DNA of 39,814 nucleotides from Acidimicrobiaceae bacterium (GTDB taxonomy: Bacteria; Actinomycetota; Acidimicrobiia; Acidimicrobiales; Aldehydirespiratoraceae), in the NCBI GenBank assembly GCA_018699415.1, contig JABIQM010000119.1:1-39814 (forward strand), given 5' to 3'. Numbering within the stretch: the first letter of the stretch is position 1; each line of letters opens with the position of its first letter. The translations under genes and the position numbers were made by a program. A model generated the notes under the pieces. It saw nothing but the letters and a program-made list of their open reading frames with translations, was not told the DNA's origin and did not search any database. Shown piece after piece: positions 22,397 to 30,754 of this stretch.

Positions 22397-23812
22397 GTGA
22401 GTGGGACGGACGCACTACATGATGTCGTAGTAATTGGCGGTGGACCAGGCGGTTACGCCGCTGCGCTCTATGGCGCTGGAATTGGGCTCGATGTCGGGCT
22501 CGTCGAAAACAACATCCTTGGGGGAACATGCCTCAACGTCGGATGCATCCCGGCGAAAGAACTTCTGGAGACGGCCCACGTCTTCCGCACTGTCCAGCAC
22601 GCGGCCAAGTTCGGTGTGAACGCATCCGAGCCAGAGCTCGACTGGTCGATCACTCTTCAGCGAAAGCAGGGGATCATCGACCAACTCGTCGGCGGACTCG
22701 CCAGCTTGCTGAAGTCCAAGAAGGTCACAGTCTATGACGGCACCGGCTCGCTAGGCCCCAATCGTTTGGTCACTATCTCTGGCGCCGATGGGCGGCAGCT
22801 CACGATCACCGGTAACTCGGTCATTCTGGCTACTGGCTCACAGCCTCGCACTATTCCTGGCTTTGAGATCGACGGTCGGCTTGTCGTGACGTCTGACGAG
22901 ATGCTCTCGATTCCTGAACTCCCCGCCTCAGCCGTTGTCATAGGAGGCGGGGCTATCGGCTGTGAGTTCGCATCGATGATGGGCGACCTCGGCGTCGACG
23001 TCACCGTCCTCGAAGCCCTCCCCCAGATCCTCACAGGCTGCGATCCCGATGCCACTCGCGTTGTCGAGCGATCGTTCAAGAAGCGCAAGATCATCACTCG
23101 GACGGGAGTTCTGGTCGGCGGCCACACCCCATCGGCTGATGGCCGATCCACCACCGTTGCGTTTGGCGATGGTGAGTCGATCGCCGTCGAACTCATCGTC
23201 ATGTCCGTCGGTCGGCGCCCCTATTCAGACCTCCTCGGACTTGAAGGCACTGGGGTCCGGCTCGATGAGCGTGGATTTGTTGTTGCCGATGGTCGATGTC
23301 GCACCGATGAGCCAGGAGTATGGGCCGTAGGTGACATCATCAACACTCCCGCGCTCGCTCACGTGGCATTCGCAGAGGGCATGCTCGCGATCCGCGACAT
23401 TCTCGGTGAGGAACCGACCCCGCTGGACCATCACGGCACACCCTGGTGCATCTACTGCCATCCCGAGGTTGCCTTCGCCGGCCATACCGAAGAATCTGCC
23501 AAGGAAGCGGGCTTCGACGTTGTCACGTCAAAGCACTCCTTCATTGGCAATGGCCGCGCCAAGATCGTCGGGGAGACCGACGGCGTGGTGAAGGTCGTTG
23601 CTGAGAAACGTCCCGACGGCACCGGAGGTCGAATCCTGGGCGTCCATATGGTCGGCCCGTGGGTTACCGAACAACTCGGCCAGGGTTACCTCGCTGTCAA
23701 TTGGGAGGCCACCGTCGATGACGTGGCCGCCTTCATTCAACCCCACCCCACCATGAGCGAAATGTTCGGCGAGACCGTTATGTCGCTCACTGGCCGTTCG
23801 CTGCACGGCTGA
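22397..23812 (+). CDS. lpdA: Dihydrolipoyl dehydrogenase (E3)
   Basis: A 471-residue flavoprotein disulfide reductase: FAD motif VVVIGGGPGGYAAALYGA, redox-active GGTCLNVGCIPAKELLE, NAD motif VVIGGGAIGCEFASMMGDLG, FAD-contact WAVGDI, and the C-terminal interface HPTMSEMFGE with the catalytic histidine-glutamate pair. It reoxidises the lipoyl group of E2 and reduces NAD+. The only in-frame start is GTG at 22397, with GAGGAG directly against it, an unusually close Shine-Dalgarno. It heads the lpd-E2-lipBA cluster; E2 begins 18 bases after it. Confidence 0.96.
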   Translation: MSGTDALHDVVVIGGGPGGYAAALYGAGIGLDVGLVENNILGGTCLNVGCIPAKELLETAHVFRTVQHAAKFGVNASEPELDWSITLQRKQGIIDQLVGGLASLLKSKKVTVYDGTGSLGPNRLVTISGADGRQLTITGNSVILATGSQPRTIPGFEIDGRLVVTSDEMLSIPELPASAVVIGGGAIGCEFASMMGDLGVDVTVLEALPQILTGCDPDATRVVERSFKKRKIITRTGVLVGGHTPSADGRSTTVAFGDGESIAVELIVMSVGRRPYSDLLGLEGTGVRLDERGFVVADGRCRTDEPGVWAVGDIINTPALAHVAFAEGMLAIRDILGEEPTPLDHHGTPWCIYCHPEVAFAGHTEESAKEAGFDVVTSKHSFIGNGRAKIVGETDGVVKVVAEKRPDGTGGRILGVHMVGPWVTEQLGQGYLAVNWEATVDDVAAFIQPHPTMSEMFGETVMSLTGRSLHG

Positions 23813-23830
23813 ACAAGGAACCGAGAACTC

Positions 23831-25138
23831 ATGGCTGATGTCACAATGCCCCAGCTGGGCGAGACCGTTACCGAGGGCACTATCACCCGCTGGTTCAAGA
23901 ACGTGGGTGACACGGTGGCGATGGATGAGATCCTCTTTGAGGTGTCGACCGACAAGGTCGACTCTGAGGTTCCCTCGCCCATTGCTGGCACGCTCACAGA
24001 GATCTTGGCGAATGAAGGTGATGTGGTCGAGGTCGGCCAAGTCCTGGCTCGCATCGGCGATGCTGGTGCGGCTGCCGTGACTGTCGAAGCGGCGGCTCCG
24101 GCCCCGCGGCTCCCGTCCCCCGTACCAGCGGCGGAACCCGCTCCGATTATCGAGGGTCTGATCTTGTCGCCGGTGGTGCGGCGGCTGATCGCCGACAATG
24201 GAATCGATGCATCCACGCTGACCGGTACAGGTGTGGGTGGTCGGGTCACACGGGCCGATGTGGAGCGTGTTATCCAGTCCCATGCGGTTGGAACCACTCC
24301 AGCACCTCATGCGACCGCGGCTGCTCCGGCATCTGTGGCGCCGGTGGCTCCAGCACCTGTTGTGGCGCCGTCTGCTCCAGCACCTGTTGTGACGCCGGCT
24401 GCTGCGGTACCAGCGGTTGGCGCCCGCGATCAGATCGTGCCGATCAACAACATCCGCAAACACACCGGCGAACACATGGTGATGTCCAAATCGACGTCAC
24501 CGCATGTGCTCACCGCCATGGAGGTCGATTATGAGCGAGTCGAACACGTTCGTCGAGCCAACAAGGCCGGATGGAAGACCGACGAAGGCTTCAGCCTCAC
24601 GTACCTGCCGTTCATTGTCCGAGCAGTCGTCGATGCGCTGCATGAATTCCCGCATCTCAACGCCAGCTTTGGTGGCGACCATCTCGTGGTCCACGACGAG
24701 ATCAATCTCGCAGTCGCGGTCGACATCGACTTCAATGGGCTCCTCGCCCCCGTGGTGAAGGGAGCAGGCGGGAAGCGGTTGCGTCAACTCGCTCGCGAGA
24801 TCGTGGATGTTGCTGCTCGCACTCGTACAAAGCAACTCAGGCCAGACGATCTGAGCGGCGGTACCTTCACGGTGACCAACGCAGGTCAGTACGGCACGAT
24901 GATGCAGTTCCCGATCATCAACCAACCCCAGGTAGCGATCCTTTCTACCGACGGGGTGAAGCGAAAGCCGGTCGTGGTCACTGATGAATTCGGCAACGAG
25001 TCGATCGCCATTCATTCGGTCGGCGTTCTGGCGCTGGCCTGGGATCACCGAGCATTCGATGGTGCGTACGCCGCAGCATTCTTGAACAGGATCCGCGAGA
25101 TCATCGAAACCCGTGACTGGGAGGCGGAGGTCCACTGA
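23831..25138 (+). CDS. dlaT: Dihydrolipoamide acyltransferase (E2) of a 2-oxoacid dehydrogenase complex
   Basis: A 435-residue E2 with one lipoyl domain (lipoyl lysine K42 in STDKVDSEVPSP), a peripheral-subunit-binding domain (LSPVVRRLIADNGIDASTLTG and GRVTRADVERV, about 112-148), a long Ala/Pro/Val hinge (150-200), and the catalytic domain ending in DHRAFDG (H406 and D410). Substrate specificity (acetyl or succinyl) cannot be settled from sequence; many actinobacteria use one such E2 with AceE. The single lipoyl domain is fewer than the two or three of many actinobacterial DlaT proteins. AAGGA precedes the ATG, and the stop overlaps the apparent CTG start of lipBA. Confidence 0.94.
   Translation: MADVTMPQLGETVTEGTITRWFKNVGDTVAMDEILFEVSTDKVDSEVPSPIAGTLTEILANEGDVVEVGQVLARIGDAGAAAVTVEAAAPAPRLPSPVPAAEPAPIIEGLILSPVVRRLIADNGIDASTLTGTGVGGRVTRADVERVIQSHAVGTTPAPHATAAAPASVAPVAPAPVVAPSAPAPVVTPAAAVPAVGARDQIVPINNIRKHTGEHMVMSKSTSPHVLTAMEVDYERVEHVRRANKAGWKTDEGFSLTYLPFIVRAVVDALHEFPHLNASFGGDHLVVHDEINLAVAVDIDFNGLLAPVVKGAGGKRLRQLAREIVDVAARTRTKQLRPDDLSGGTFTVTNAGQYGTMMQFPIINQPQVAILSTDGVKRKPVVVTDEFGNESIAIHSVGVLALAWDHRAFDGAYAAAFLNRIREIIETRDWEAEVH
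24347..24391 (+). repeat. Tandem repeat in the E2 hinge
   Basis: An 18-base stretch (GCTCCAGCACCTGTTGTG) occurs at 24347-24364 and again at 24374-24391, a period of 27 bases. It encodes the repeated APAPVV of the flexible hinge, and such repeats let hinge length change by slippage. Confidence 0.7.
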
Positions 25139-26832
25139 CCACCGCCGTCGACCTTGACCCGAGCCTGCGGGTCCGCTGGCTCGGCCGAGTTCGCTATCTC
25201 GACGCGCTGGCGCTTCAGCGTCAACTCGTCAAGGGTGAAGACGATCACCTACTCCTACTTGAGCACGACCATGTGATCACGCTGAGCAAGCGGACGCCGG
25301 CCGAGCACCTCCTAGTTGATGTAGAGGCGCTTGGCGCTGATGTTGTCGCCACTGATCGGGGCGGTGACATCACCTATCACGGACCCGGTCAGCTTGTCGG
25401 CTACCCGGTTCTCACCGTTGCCGGTAAACGGGGTGGAGGTATGGCCGACACCGCCGTCTATGTCGAGGGCATCGAGCAACTTCTGATCGACGTTCTCGCA
25501 GATCTCGGGGTTGAGAGCGGACGGATACATCGATCTACGGGAGTGTGGATCGATATCGACGGGCTTCGACCACGCAAGATTGCAGCTATTGGTGTGCGTA
25601 TCACTCGAGGACGATCCATGCACGGGTTTGCCCTCAATGTCGATCCCGACCTGGCCTGGTTCGATCGCATCGTTCCCTGCGGCATACCCGATAGGGGTGT
25701 TACGTCGTTGGTGGCTGAGGGGATTGATGTCTCGATGCGCGAGGTTGTCGACCTGGTTGTCGCCAAAGCTGCCGACTACTGGGGCCGGGCTCGACCGGTC
25801 GATCGTGCCGATGTCGCATGGCGGGTTCCGGCCTCCGACCTGGCACCGTTCACTCGGGGCGAAGGGGCAGGCACGCCCGTCGGTCGACAAGGTATTGGCT
25901 ATGGCGAACAAGCGGACGGCACGTCGGTCCGGCTGCTCGGGAGGCTTGCCGAAGCTGGCGTTGCGGCCGACCCCGTCAGGCTGAAGTCCCGCAAACCTGA
26001 GTGGATGCGAGTGCCGCTGGACACTGGTCCGAAGTACCGCGAGATCAAGAAGACGATGCGCGAACTTGATCTGGTCACCGTGTGTGAGGAGGCCGGTTGT
26101 CCCAACATCTCGGAGTGTTGGAACGATGGCACCGCTACCTTCATGATCCTCGGCGAGCGTTGCACTCGAGCCTGCGGTTTCTGCTTGGTCGACACGCGAA
26201 AGCCAGTTGCCGCTGACCTCGATGAACCGGCGCGCGTGGCGGAGGCCGTCGACCGTATGGGGCTACAACACGCGATAGTCACGATGGTGGCGCGCGACGA
26301 CCTCGTCGACGGGGGAGCATCAGTCGTTGCGGAAACTATTCATGCCATCAGGGCACAGGTTCCATCGTGTCGTGTTGAGGTGCTCGTCTCCGACTTGAAA
26401 GGAGACGACGACTCTCTGCAGACGGTTTTCGATGCTCGACCCGATGTGTTTAACCACAACATCGAAACCGTGGCGCGGTTGCAGCGCGCGGTTCGGCCTT
26501 CAGCTGGTTATGCGCGTTCGTTGTCGGTGCTTGCTCGGGCCAAGCACGCCGGACTCGTCACCAAGTCATCGATCATCGTCGGCATGGGCGAGACAGAGGA
26601 TGAAGTCGTCCAGACGATGTCTGACCTCGCCGCCAGCGGCGTCGACATAGTCACCATCGGCCAGTATCTTCGCCCGACATCCCACCACCTGCCTGTAGCG
26701 GTTTGGTGGGAGCCGAAGGTATTCACCCGCTGGAAGAAACAGGGAGAGGCCATGGGTATCGCTCACGTTGAGTCGAGTCCGCTCACACGCTCCAGCTATC
26801 ACGCTCGCGAAGCCGCCGACGCTGCGGAGTAG
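25135..26832 (+). CDS. lipB-lipA: LipB-LipA fusion: octanoyltransferase joined to lipoyl synthase
   Basis: One uninterrupted frame of 565 codons encodes both enzymes of lipoate synthesis. The first 240 or so residues are LipB, with lysine in RPRKIAAIGVRI (K148) and catalytic cysteine in VPCGIPDRGVTSL (C182). The rest is LipA, with auxiliary-cluster cysteines CEEAGCPNISECW (C317, C322, C328), radical-SAM CTRACGFC (C343, C347, C350) and the C-terminal TRSSYHA serine motif. LipB needs the sequence LRVRWLGRVRYL, which lies before any ATG/GTG/TTG in frame; the first GTG at 25273 would delete it. The likely start is CTG at 25135, overlapping the E2 stop as CTGA, with GGAGG upstream. It lipoylates the adjacent E2. 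Confidence 0.92.
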   Translation: MTTAVDLDPSLRVRWLGRVRYLDALALQRQLVKGEDDHLLLLEHDHVITLSKRTPAEHLLVDVEALGADVVATDRGGDITYHGPGQLVGYPVLTVAGKRGGGMADTAVYVEGIEQLLIDVLADLGVESGRIHRSTGVWIDIDGLRPRKIAAIGVRITRGRSMHGFALNVDPDLAWFDRIVPCGIPDRGVTSLVAEGIDVSMREVVDLVVAKAADYWGRARPVDRADVAWRVPASDLAPFTRGEGAGTPVGRQGIGYGEQADGTSVRLLGRLAEAGVAADPVRLKSRKPEWMRVPLDTGPKYREIKKTMRELDLVTVCEEAGCPNISECWNDGTATFMILGERCTRACGFCLVDTRKPVAADLDEPARVAEAVDRMGLQHAIVTMVARDDLVDGGASVVAETIHAIRAQVPSCRVEVLVSDLKGDDDSLQTVFDARPDVFNHNIETVARLQRAVRPSAGYARSLSVLARAKHAGLVTKSSIIVGMGETEDEVVQTMSDLAASGVDIVTIGQYLRPTSHHLPVAVWWEPKVFTRWKKQGEAMGIAHVESSPLTRSSYHAREAADAAE

Positions 26833-26834
26833 TC

Positions 26835-27320
26835 CTAGCGTCGCGAGTTGATCACGCCTGTGTTGAAGCCGGCGAGGCTGAGACCACCAGCGAAGCGGGC
26901 GTGCTCGATCTTGGTACAGCGATCCATCACGACGTCGAGGCCCGCCTCGGCGGCGACCCTTGCTGCGTCAGTGGACCAGAGGCCGAGTTGTGTCCAGAAC
27001 ACTTTCGCCCCGATGTCGACAGTTTCCTCTGCGATCGGGGGAAGGTCCTCACTGCGGCGGAAAACGTCTACCAGGTCAGGGACAACCGGAAGGTCGGCAA
27101 GTGACGGATAGACCTGATGCCCGAGGATCTCGGTCTCGCGCGGATTGACCAGATACACGTCAAAGTCAGCGGATGAACTCAGCAGATAGGTGGCAACGAA
27201 ATAGCTCGCACGAGCCGAGTTGGATGAGGCGCCGACGATGGCGATCGACTGAGATTCATCAAGGATTCGCTTGCGCTCACTGACGCCTGGCGGAGTCCAC
27301 CCGGGAATATGGTCACGCAT
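26835..27320 (-). CDS. CoA-binding-domain protein (YccU-like)
   Basis: A 161-residue protein with a CoA-binding Rossmann fold (SIAIVGASSNSARASYFVATYLL, then VYLVNPRETEILGHQVYPSLADLP) and the conserved end CTKIEHARF. Such proteins bind CoA or a related nucleotide; their role is not defined. The start at 27320 (MRDHIPGWTPPGVSERKRIL) overlaps the end of metY by eight bases, so it is coupled to it. The longer frame to 27377 runs inside metY. The stop is two bases from the convergent lipBA stop. Confidence 0.87.
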   Translation of the reverse strand: MRDHIPGWTPPGVSERKRILDESQSIAIVGASSNSARASYFVATYLLSSSADFDVYLVNPRETEILGHQVYPSLADLPVVPDLVDVFRRSEDLPPIAEETVDIGAKVFWTQLGLWSTDAARVAAEAGLDVVMDRCTKIEHARFAGGLSLAGFNTGVINSRR

Positions 27321-28629
27321 TGTCTGCTCCAACTGCGGTATTCCCGAGTGCAGTATCAAGGTCGTAGAGGATGTCATCGAGATCTTCGAGACCGACAGAG
27401 ATCCGCACCATTTCGGGCGTCACGCCGCCTGCCTGAAGCTGCTCATCGGACAGCTGCGAATGGGTAGTCGAGGCAGGATGGAGAATGAGTGTTTTGGCGT
27501 CGCCAATGTTGGCGAGATGGCTGATCATCTCAAGCGACTCGATGAAGCGGGTGCCAGCTTCGCGGCCACCGGCAAGTCCGAATGTGAAAACAGCCCCCGG
27601 GCCGGTCGGCAAGTAGCGCTGCGACATCTCATGGTGGGGTGAGTCGGGGAGGCCGGCGTACTTGACCCAACTGACCCGCCGGTCAGCGTCAAGCCATTCG
27701 GCGACCGCCTGAGCATTCGCCACATGACCCGCCATCCGGTAGTCCAGCGTCTCCAACCCTTGAAGGAAGAGAAACGCATTGAGCGGGGCGAGGCTGGCAC
27801 CGACATCGCGAAGGCCGTCGTTACGGAGCTTCGTGCAGTAGGCATATTCGCCGAAGTTGTCCCACCAGCGCAGACCGTTGTATGTCGGCACCGGCTCGGT
27901 CATCTCAGGGAAACGGCCTGAGCCCCAGTCGAACGTTCCCGCCTCGACGACGACACCGCCGAGGGAGGTGCCGTGGCCACCGATGAACTTCGTCGCCGAG
28001 TGCACGACGATGTCGGCTCCGTGCTCTATCGGTCGGCAGAGGGCCGGTGTAGCGAAGGTGGAATCGACGGCAAGTGGTATGCCATGCGAATGGGCAACGT
28101 CGGCCAAGGCGGCAATATCTGCGATCGCTCCTGACGGGTTGCCGATGGTTTCGGTGAACATCAACTTGGTTTCCGGGCGGATGGCGGCCGCGAACGCATC
28201 GACGTCGGTCGGGTCTACGAACGTCGTCTCGATCCCGAACCGGGCCAGTGTGTTGGAGAACATGGTGATCGTGCCGCCGTAGAGATGGCTGCTCGACACG
28301 ATGTGGTCGCCGACACTGGCGACCGCTGTGACGCTTAGGAACTCGGCGGCATGACCCGAGGACGCTGCAACGGCGCCGATTCCGCCCTCGAGGCTCGCCA
28401 TCCGTTCTTCGAATGCTGAGACTGTGGGGTTGCCAAGACGGCTGTAAACCATCCCAAACTTCTGGAGCGCGAACAGGTCGGCGGCATCGTCAGCATCTTC
28501 AAACACGTACGAACTCGTCTGGAAGATAGGTACGGCTCGGGCCCCGGTAGCCGGGTCGGCTCGAGCGCCTGCATGGAGCGCCCGCGTCCGAAAGCCCCAC
28601 TGGTGGTCGGCGTTGGACTCGTTAGACAT
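27313..28629 (-). CDS. metY: O-acetylhomoserine sulfhydrylase (MetY type)
   Basis: A 438-residue Cys/Met-metabolism PLP enzyme: LGNPTVSAFEERMASLEGG, the PLP lysine in VVHSATKFIGGHGTSLGG (K214), and the long MetY-type insertion after it (GSGRFPEMTEPVPTYNGLRWWDNFGEYAY). Length and insertion fit O-acetylhomoserine sulfhydrylases better than cystathionine enzymes. It makes homocysteine from O-acetylhomoserine and sulfide. A TAGAGT box lies six bases before the ATG. No metX is next to it, so the acetyltransferase must lie elsewhere. Confidence 0.94.
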   Translation of the reverse strand: MSNESNADHQWGFRTRALHAGARADPATGARAVPIFQTSSYVFEDADDAADLFALQKFGMVYSRLGNPTVSAFEERMASLEGGIGAVAASSGHAAEFLSVTAVASVGDHIVSSSHLYGGTITMFSNTLARFGIETTFVDPTDVDAFAAAIRPETKLMFTETIGNPSGAIADIAALADVAHSHGIPLAVDSTFATPALCRPIEHGADIVVHSATKFIGGHGTSLGGVVVEAGTFDWGSGRFPEMTEPVPTYNGLRWWDNFGEYAYCTKLRNDGLRDVGASLAPLNAFLFLQGLETLDYRMAGHVANAQAVAEWLDADRRVSWVKYAGLPDSPHHEMSQRYLPTGPGAVFTFGLAGGREAGTRFIESLEMISHLANIGDAKTLILHPASTTHSQLSDEQLQAGGVTPEMVRISVGLEDLDDILYDLDTALGNTAVGADNA

Positions 28630-28635
28630 CTTGTG

Positions 28636-28641
28636 ACTCTA
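28636..28641 (-). promoter_or_regulatory. Candidate -10 box of metY (leaderless)
   Basis: TAGAGT (minus strand) ends six bases before the metY ATG. The matching box of the divergent peptidase gene (TAGTCT, 28663-28668) is only 21 bases away, so both promoters share about 45 bases. Confidence 0.45.
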
Positions 28642-28662
28642 CGTGTGACGGCGCCGAGGCCG

Positions 28663-28668
28663 TAGTCT
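28663..28668 (+). promoter_or_regulatory. Candidate -10 box of the M24 peptidase gene (leaderless)
   Basis: TAGTCT ends seven bases before the ATG at 28676. Together with the metY box it forms a compact divergent promoter pair. Confidence 0.45.
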
Positions 28669-28675
28669 CAATGCC

Positions 28676-29782
28676 ATGTTCGCAACACGTATCGATCGGG
28701 CTAGAGCCCGAATGGAAGCCGATGGGGTCGATGCCCTACTTCTCTCGGTCGGCAGTGACCTCCCGTACTTCTGCGGATACGAGGCAATGCCGCTTGAACG
28801 GATCACGATGCTCGTGGTGCCTCGCGAAGGCGATGCCACGCTCGTGGTCCCTAGGCTCGAAGTCCCGCGGGTCGAGGAACGTCCTGACATCTTCTCGATT
28901 CACGGCTGGGGCGAGACCCAGGATCCCATCGCTCTGATCGCCGAGTTGGCCGGACCAGCGACCAACGCTGCGGTGGGTGATCACATGTGGGCCGGTTTCC
29001 TGGTGGACCTTATGAGCGCGATGCCGTCGACGTCGTTTCGACGAGCAAGCACGATTACGAGTCCGATTCGCTCGGTGAAGGACGCGGCTGAAGTTGAGCG
29101 CCTCCGGGCAGCGTCAGCGGCCGTCGACCGAATCGCCGCTCGCCTGCAGGCCGGCGAGATCGCATTGGTCGGGAAAACGGAAGCTGAGGTTTCTGCTGAA
29201 CTCAGCCGACAGCTCATCGCTGAAGGCCACCAACGTGTGAATTTTGCGATCGTGGCTGCTGGCGAAAATGCCGCCAGTCCGCACCACCATGCCGGTGATC
29301 GGGTGATTCGAGCGGGGGAGGGGGTCCTCTGTGATTTTGGTGGCACCATGATCGGAGATGACGGCATCGGCTACTGCTCCGATATAACCCGCTGTGTCTG
29401 GACCGATGGCAGCCCCGATCGTGAGTTCCTCGAGGCCTATGCCGTGCTCCACGAAGCCCAGGCCGTAGGGGTGCGTTCAGCCACCGTCGGCGCTCCCGCT
29501 CAAGACATCGATCGAGCGACGAGACAGAAGATCGTCGATGGGGGGTTTGGAAGCTACTTCATCCATCGCACCGGCCACGGAATCGGCGTTGAAGCCCACG
29601 AGGATCCCTACATCGTCGAAGGGAACGCCAAGACACTCGAGCACGGAAACGCCTTCTCGATCGAACCGGGTATATACATCCCTGGAAAGTGGGGCATGCG
29701 CCTCGAAGACATCGTGGTGGCCAATGACGCTGGGCCCGATCCACTCAACACCGTTGACCATCAACTCGCTGTTCTTGGCTGA
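28676..29782 (+). CDS. M24-family Xaa-Pro aminopeptidase-like metallopeptidase
   Basis: A 368-residue protein with an N-terminal creatinase-like domain (residues 1-130) and a C-terminal pita-bread domain. The metal ligands are visible as the aspartates of CDFGGTM and YCSDITR, the histidine of HRTGHGIGVEAHEDP, and the two glutamates of SIEPGIYIP and RLEDIVV. It should remove N-terminal residues before proline, or cleave dipeptides, with two metal ions. No signal peptide, so cytosolic. The next gene starts four bases after its stop and may be co-transcribed. Confidence 0.92.
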   Translation: MFATRIDRARARMEADGVDALLLSVGSDLPYFCGYEAMPLERITMLVVPREGDATLVVPRLEVPRVEERPDIFSIHGWGETQDPIALIAELAGPATNAAVGDHMWAGFLVDLMSAMPSTSFRRASTITSPIRSVKDAAEVERLRAASAAVDRIAARLQAGEIALVGKTEAEVSAELSRQLIAEGHQRVNFAIVAAGENAASPHHHAGDRVIRAGEGVLCDFGGTMIGDDGIGYCSDITRCVWTDGSPDREFLEAYAVLHEAQAVGVRSATVGAPAQDIDRATRQKIVDGGFGSYFIHRTGHGIGVEAHEDPYIVEGNAKTLEHGNAFSIEPGIYIPGKWGMRLEDIVVANDAGPDPLNTVDHQLAVLG

Positions 29783-29785
29783 TTC

Positions 29786-30640
29786 ATGATTGAACTCGAC
29801 GGGGCGACCGTTCTCCTTCAATGGGCCGCGGGCGGCTGGTTCTTCCTCTGGATGACGACGCGTCACCGCGAGGTCGGCCTCGGCTATGGCTGGCTCCAAC
29901 GCTTGACTTTCCTGATGCTGGCGGCCGGATCGCTGGCGGCCGCATTCATAACGACGCCTACCTGGACCCGCGAGATCGCCACGATGGCCTTCATCGTTGC
30001 GGGCGGAGCAGCGCTATGGGTCTCGATCGCTCGCAAGGCCGCCGGTGTTGCCGGCCAGCGCGACGTTGTCGAGCGGCGAAGCGAGCGCGTGGCAGCGATG
30101 ACCGGAATCGATCGCGAGGAGCAGCGTTTCGACAAGGACAGTGCCGAGTTTCCGCCGGTGCTTGATCTCATCGCCGCCAGCCTTGGACTTATCGCCGTGA
30201 TCATCGCCTCGCTCGAAGCTGGTGGACCGGCGGCGCTTTCGGTTTTTCGAGGGTTGACGAGTGCGCTTTTCCTCGGTGTGGTTTCTGACGCGATGCTGCT
30301 CGGTCACTGGTACCTGGTTCAGCCGGGTCTGGCGCGGTCGCCCATTCTTGAGTTGGTGCGATGGACCGCAATACTCTGGGTTCCGGAGACAATCGCGATG
30401 CTGCTTCCGACGGGAATGGTGTCGGTGCTGAACGGGAACATCGACGATGCCTACAACGGCCTTCTTGGCTGGTTCTGGATCGCTTGCGTCGTCTCCACGA
30501 TCATTCTCATTGGTGTAACACGGGCCGCGTTGCGTGAGCGGGAGTATTCGGCGGTCATGGCCGCCACAGGTCTCATGTACCTAGCGATCCTCACGGGATT
30601 TGGTCAGGACCTGGTCGCTCGCGTTTTGCTCACTCCCTGA
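29786..30640 (+). CDS. Polytopic membrane protein of unknown function
   Basis: A 284-residue protein with about seven predicted membrane segments. The first three are VLLQWAAGGWFFLWMTT, LTFLMLAAGSLAAAFIT and IATMAFIVAGGAALWVSI. A charged cytosolic loop follows (about 92-122), then LIAASLGLIAVIIASL, FLGVVSDAMLLGHWYLV, WFWIACVVSTIILIGVT and VMAATGLMYLAILTGF. I do not recognise the family beyond actinobacterial conserved membrane proteins. Its start is four bases after the M24 peptidase stop, so the two probably share a transcript. No catalytic motif is apparent. Confidence 0.8.
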   Translation: MIELDGATVLLQWAAGGWFFLWMTTRHREVGLGYGWLQRLTFLMLAAGSLAAAFITTPTWTREIATMAFIVAGGAALWVSIARKAAGVAGQRDVVERRSERVAAMTGIDREEQRFDKDSAEFPPVLDLIAASLGLIAVIIASLEAGGPAALSVFRGLTSALFLGVVSDAMLLGHWYLVQPGLARSPILELVRWTAILWVPETIAMLLPTGMVSVLNGNIDDAYNGLLGWFWIACVVSTIILIGVTRAALREREYSAVMAATGLMYLAILTGFGQDLVARVLLTP

Positions 30641-30741
30641 GCTTCCCAAAACGAATGAGTCGAGGTGCCGGCCTGCTCCGTGGAGCGTGGCATCTTGGCG
30701 TTGCCTGAATCCATAGTTTCGGTCCACCTCAAAGCGGTGGC

Positions 30742-30747
30742 TACAGT
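30742..30747 (+). promoter_or_regulatory. Candidate -10 box of pepA (leaderless)
   Basis: TACAGT ends seven bases before the ATG at 30755; this supports that ATG over an upstream in-frame start at 30665. Confidence 0.45.
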
Positions 30748-30754
30748 TCTCAAT

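Noticed and set aside
23528-24475. 315-codon minus-strand frame opposite lpd and E2
   Set aside because: Arg/His/Ser repeats mirror the Ala/Pro hinge of E2; not a real protein.
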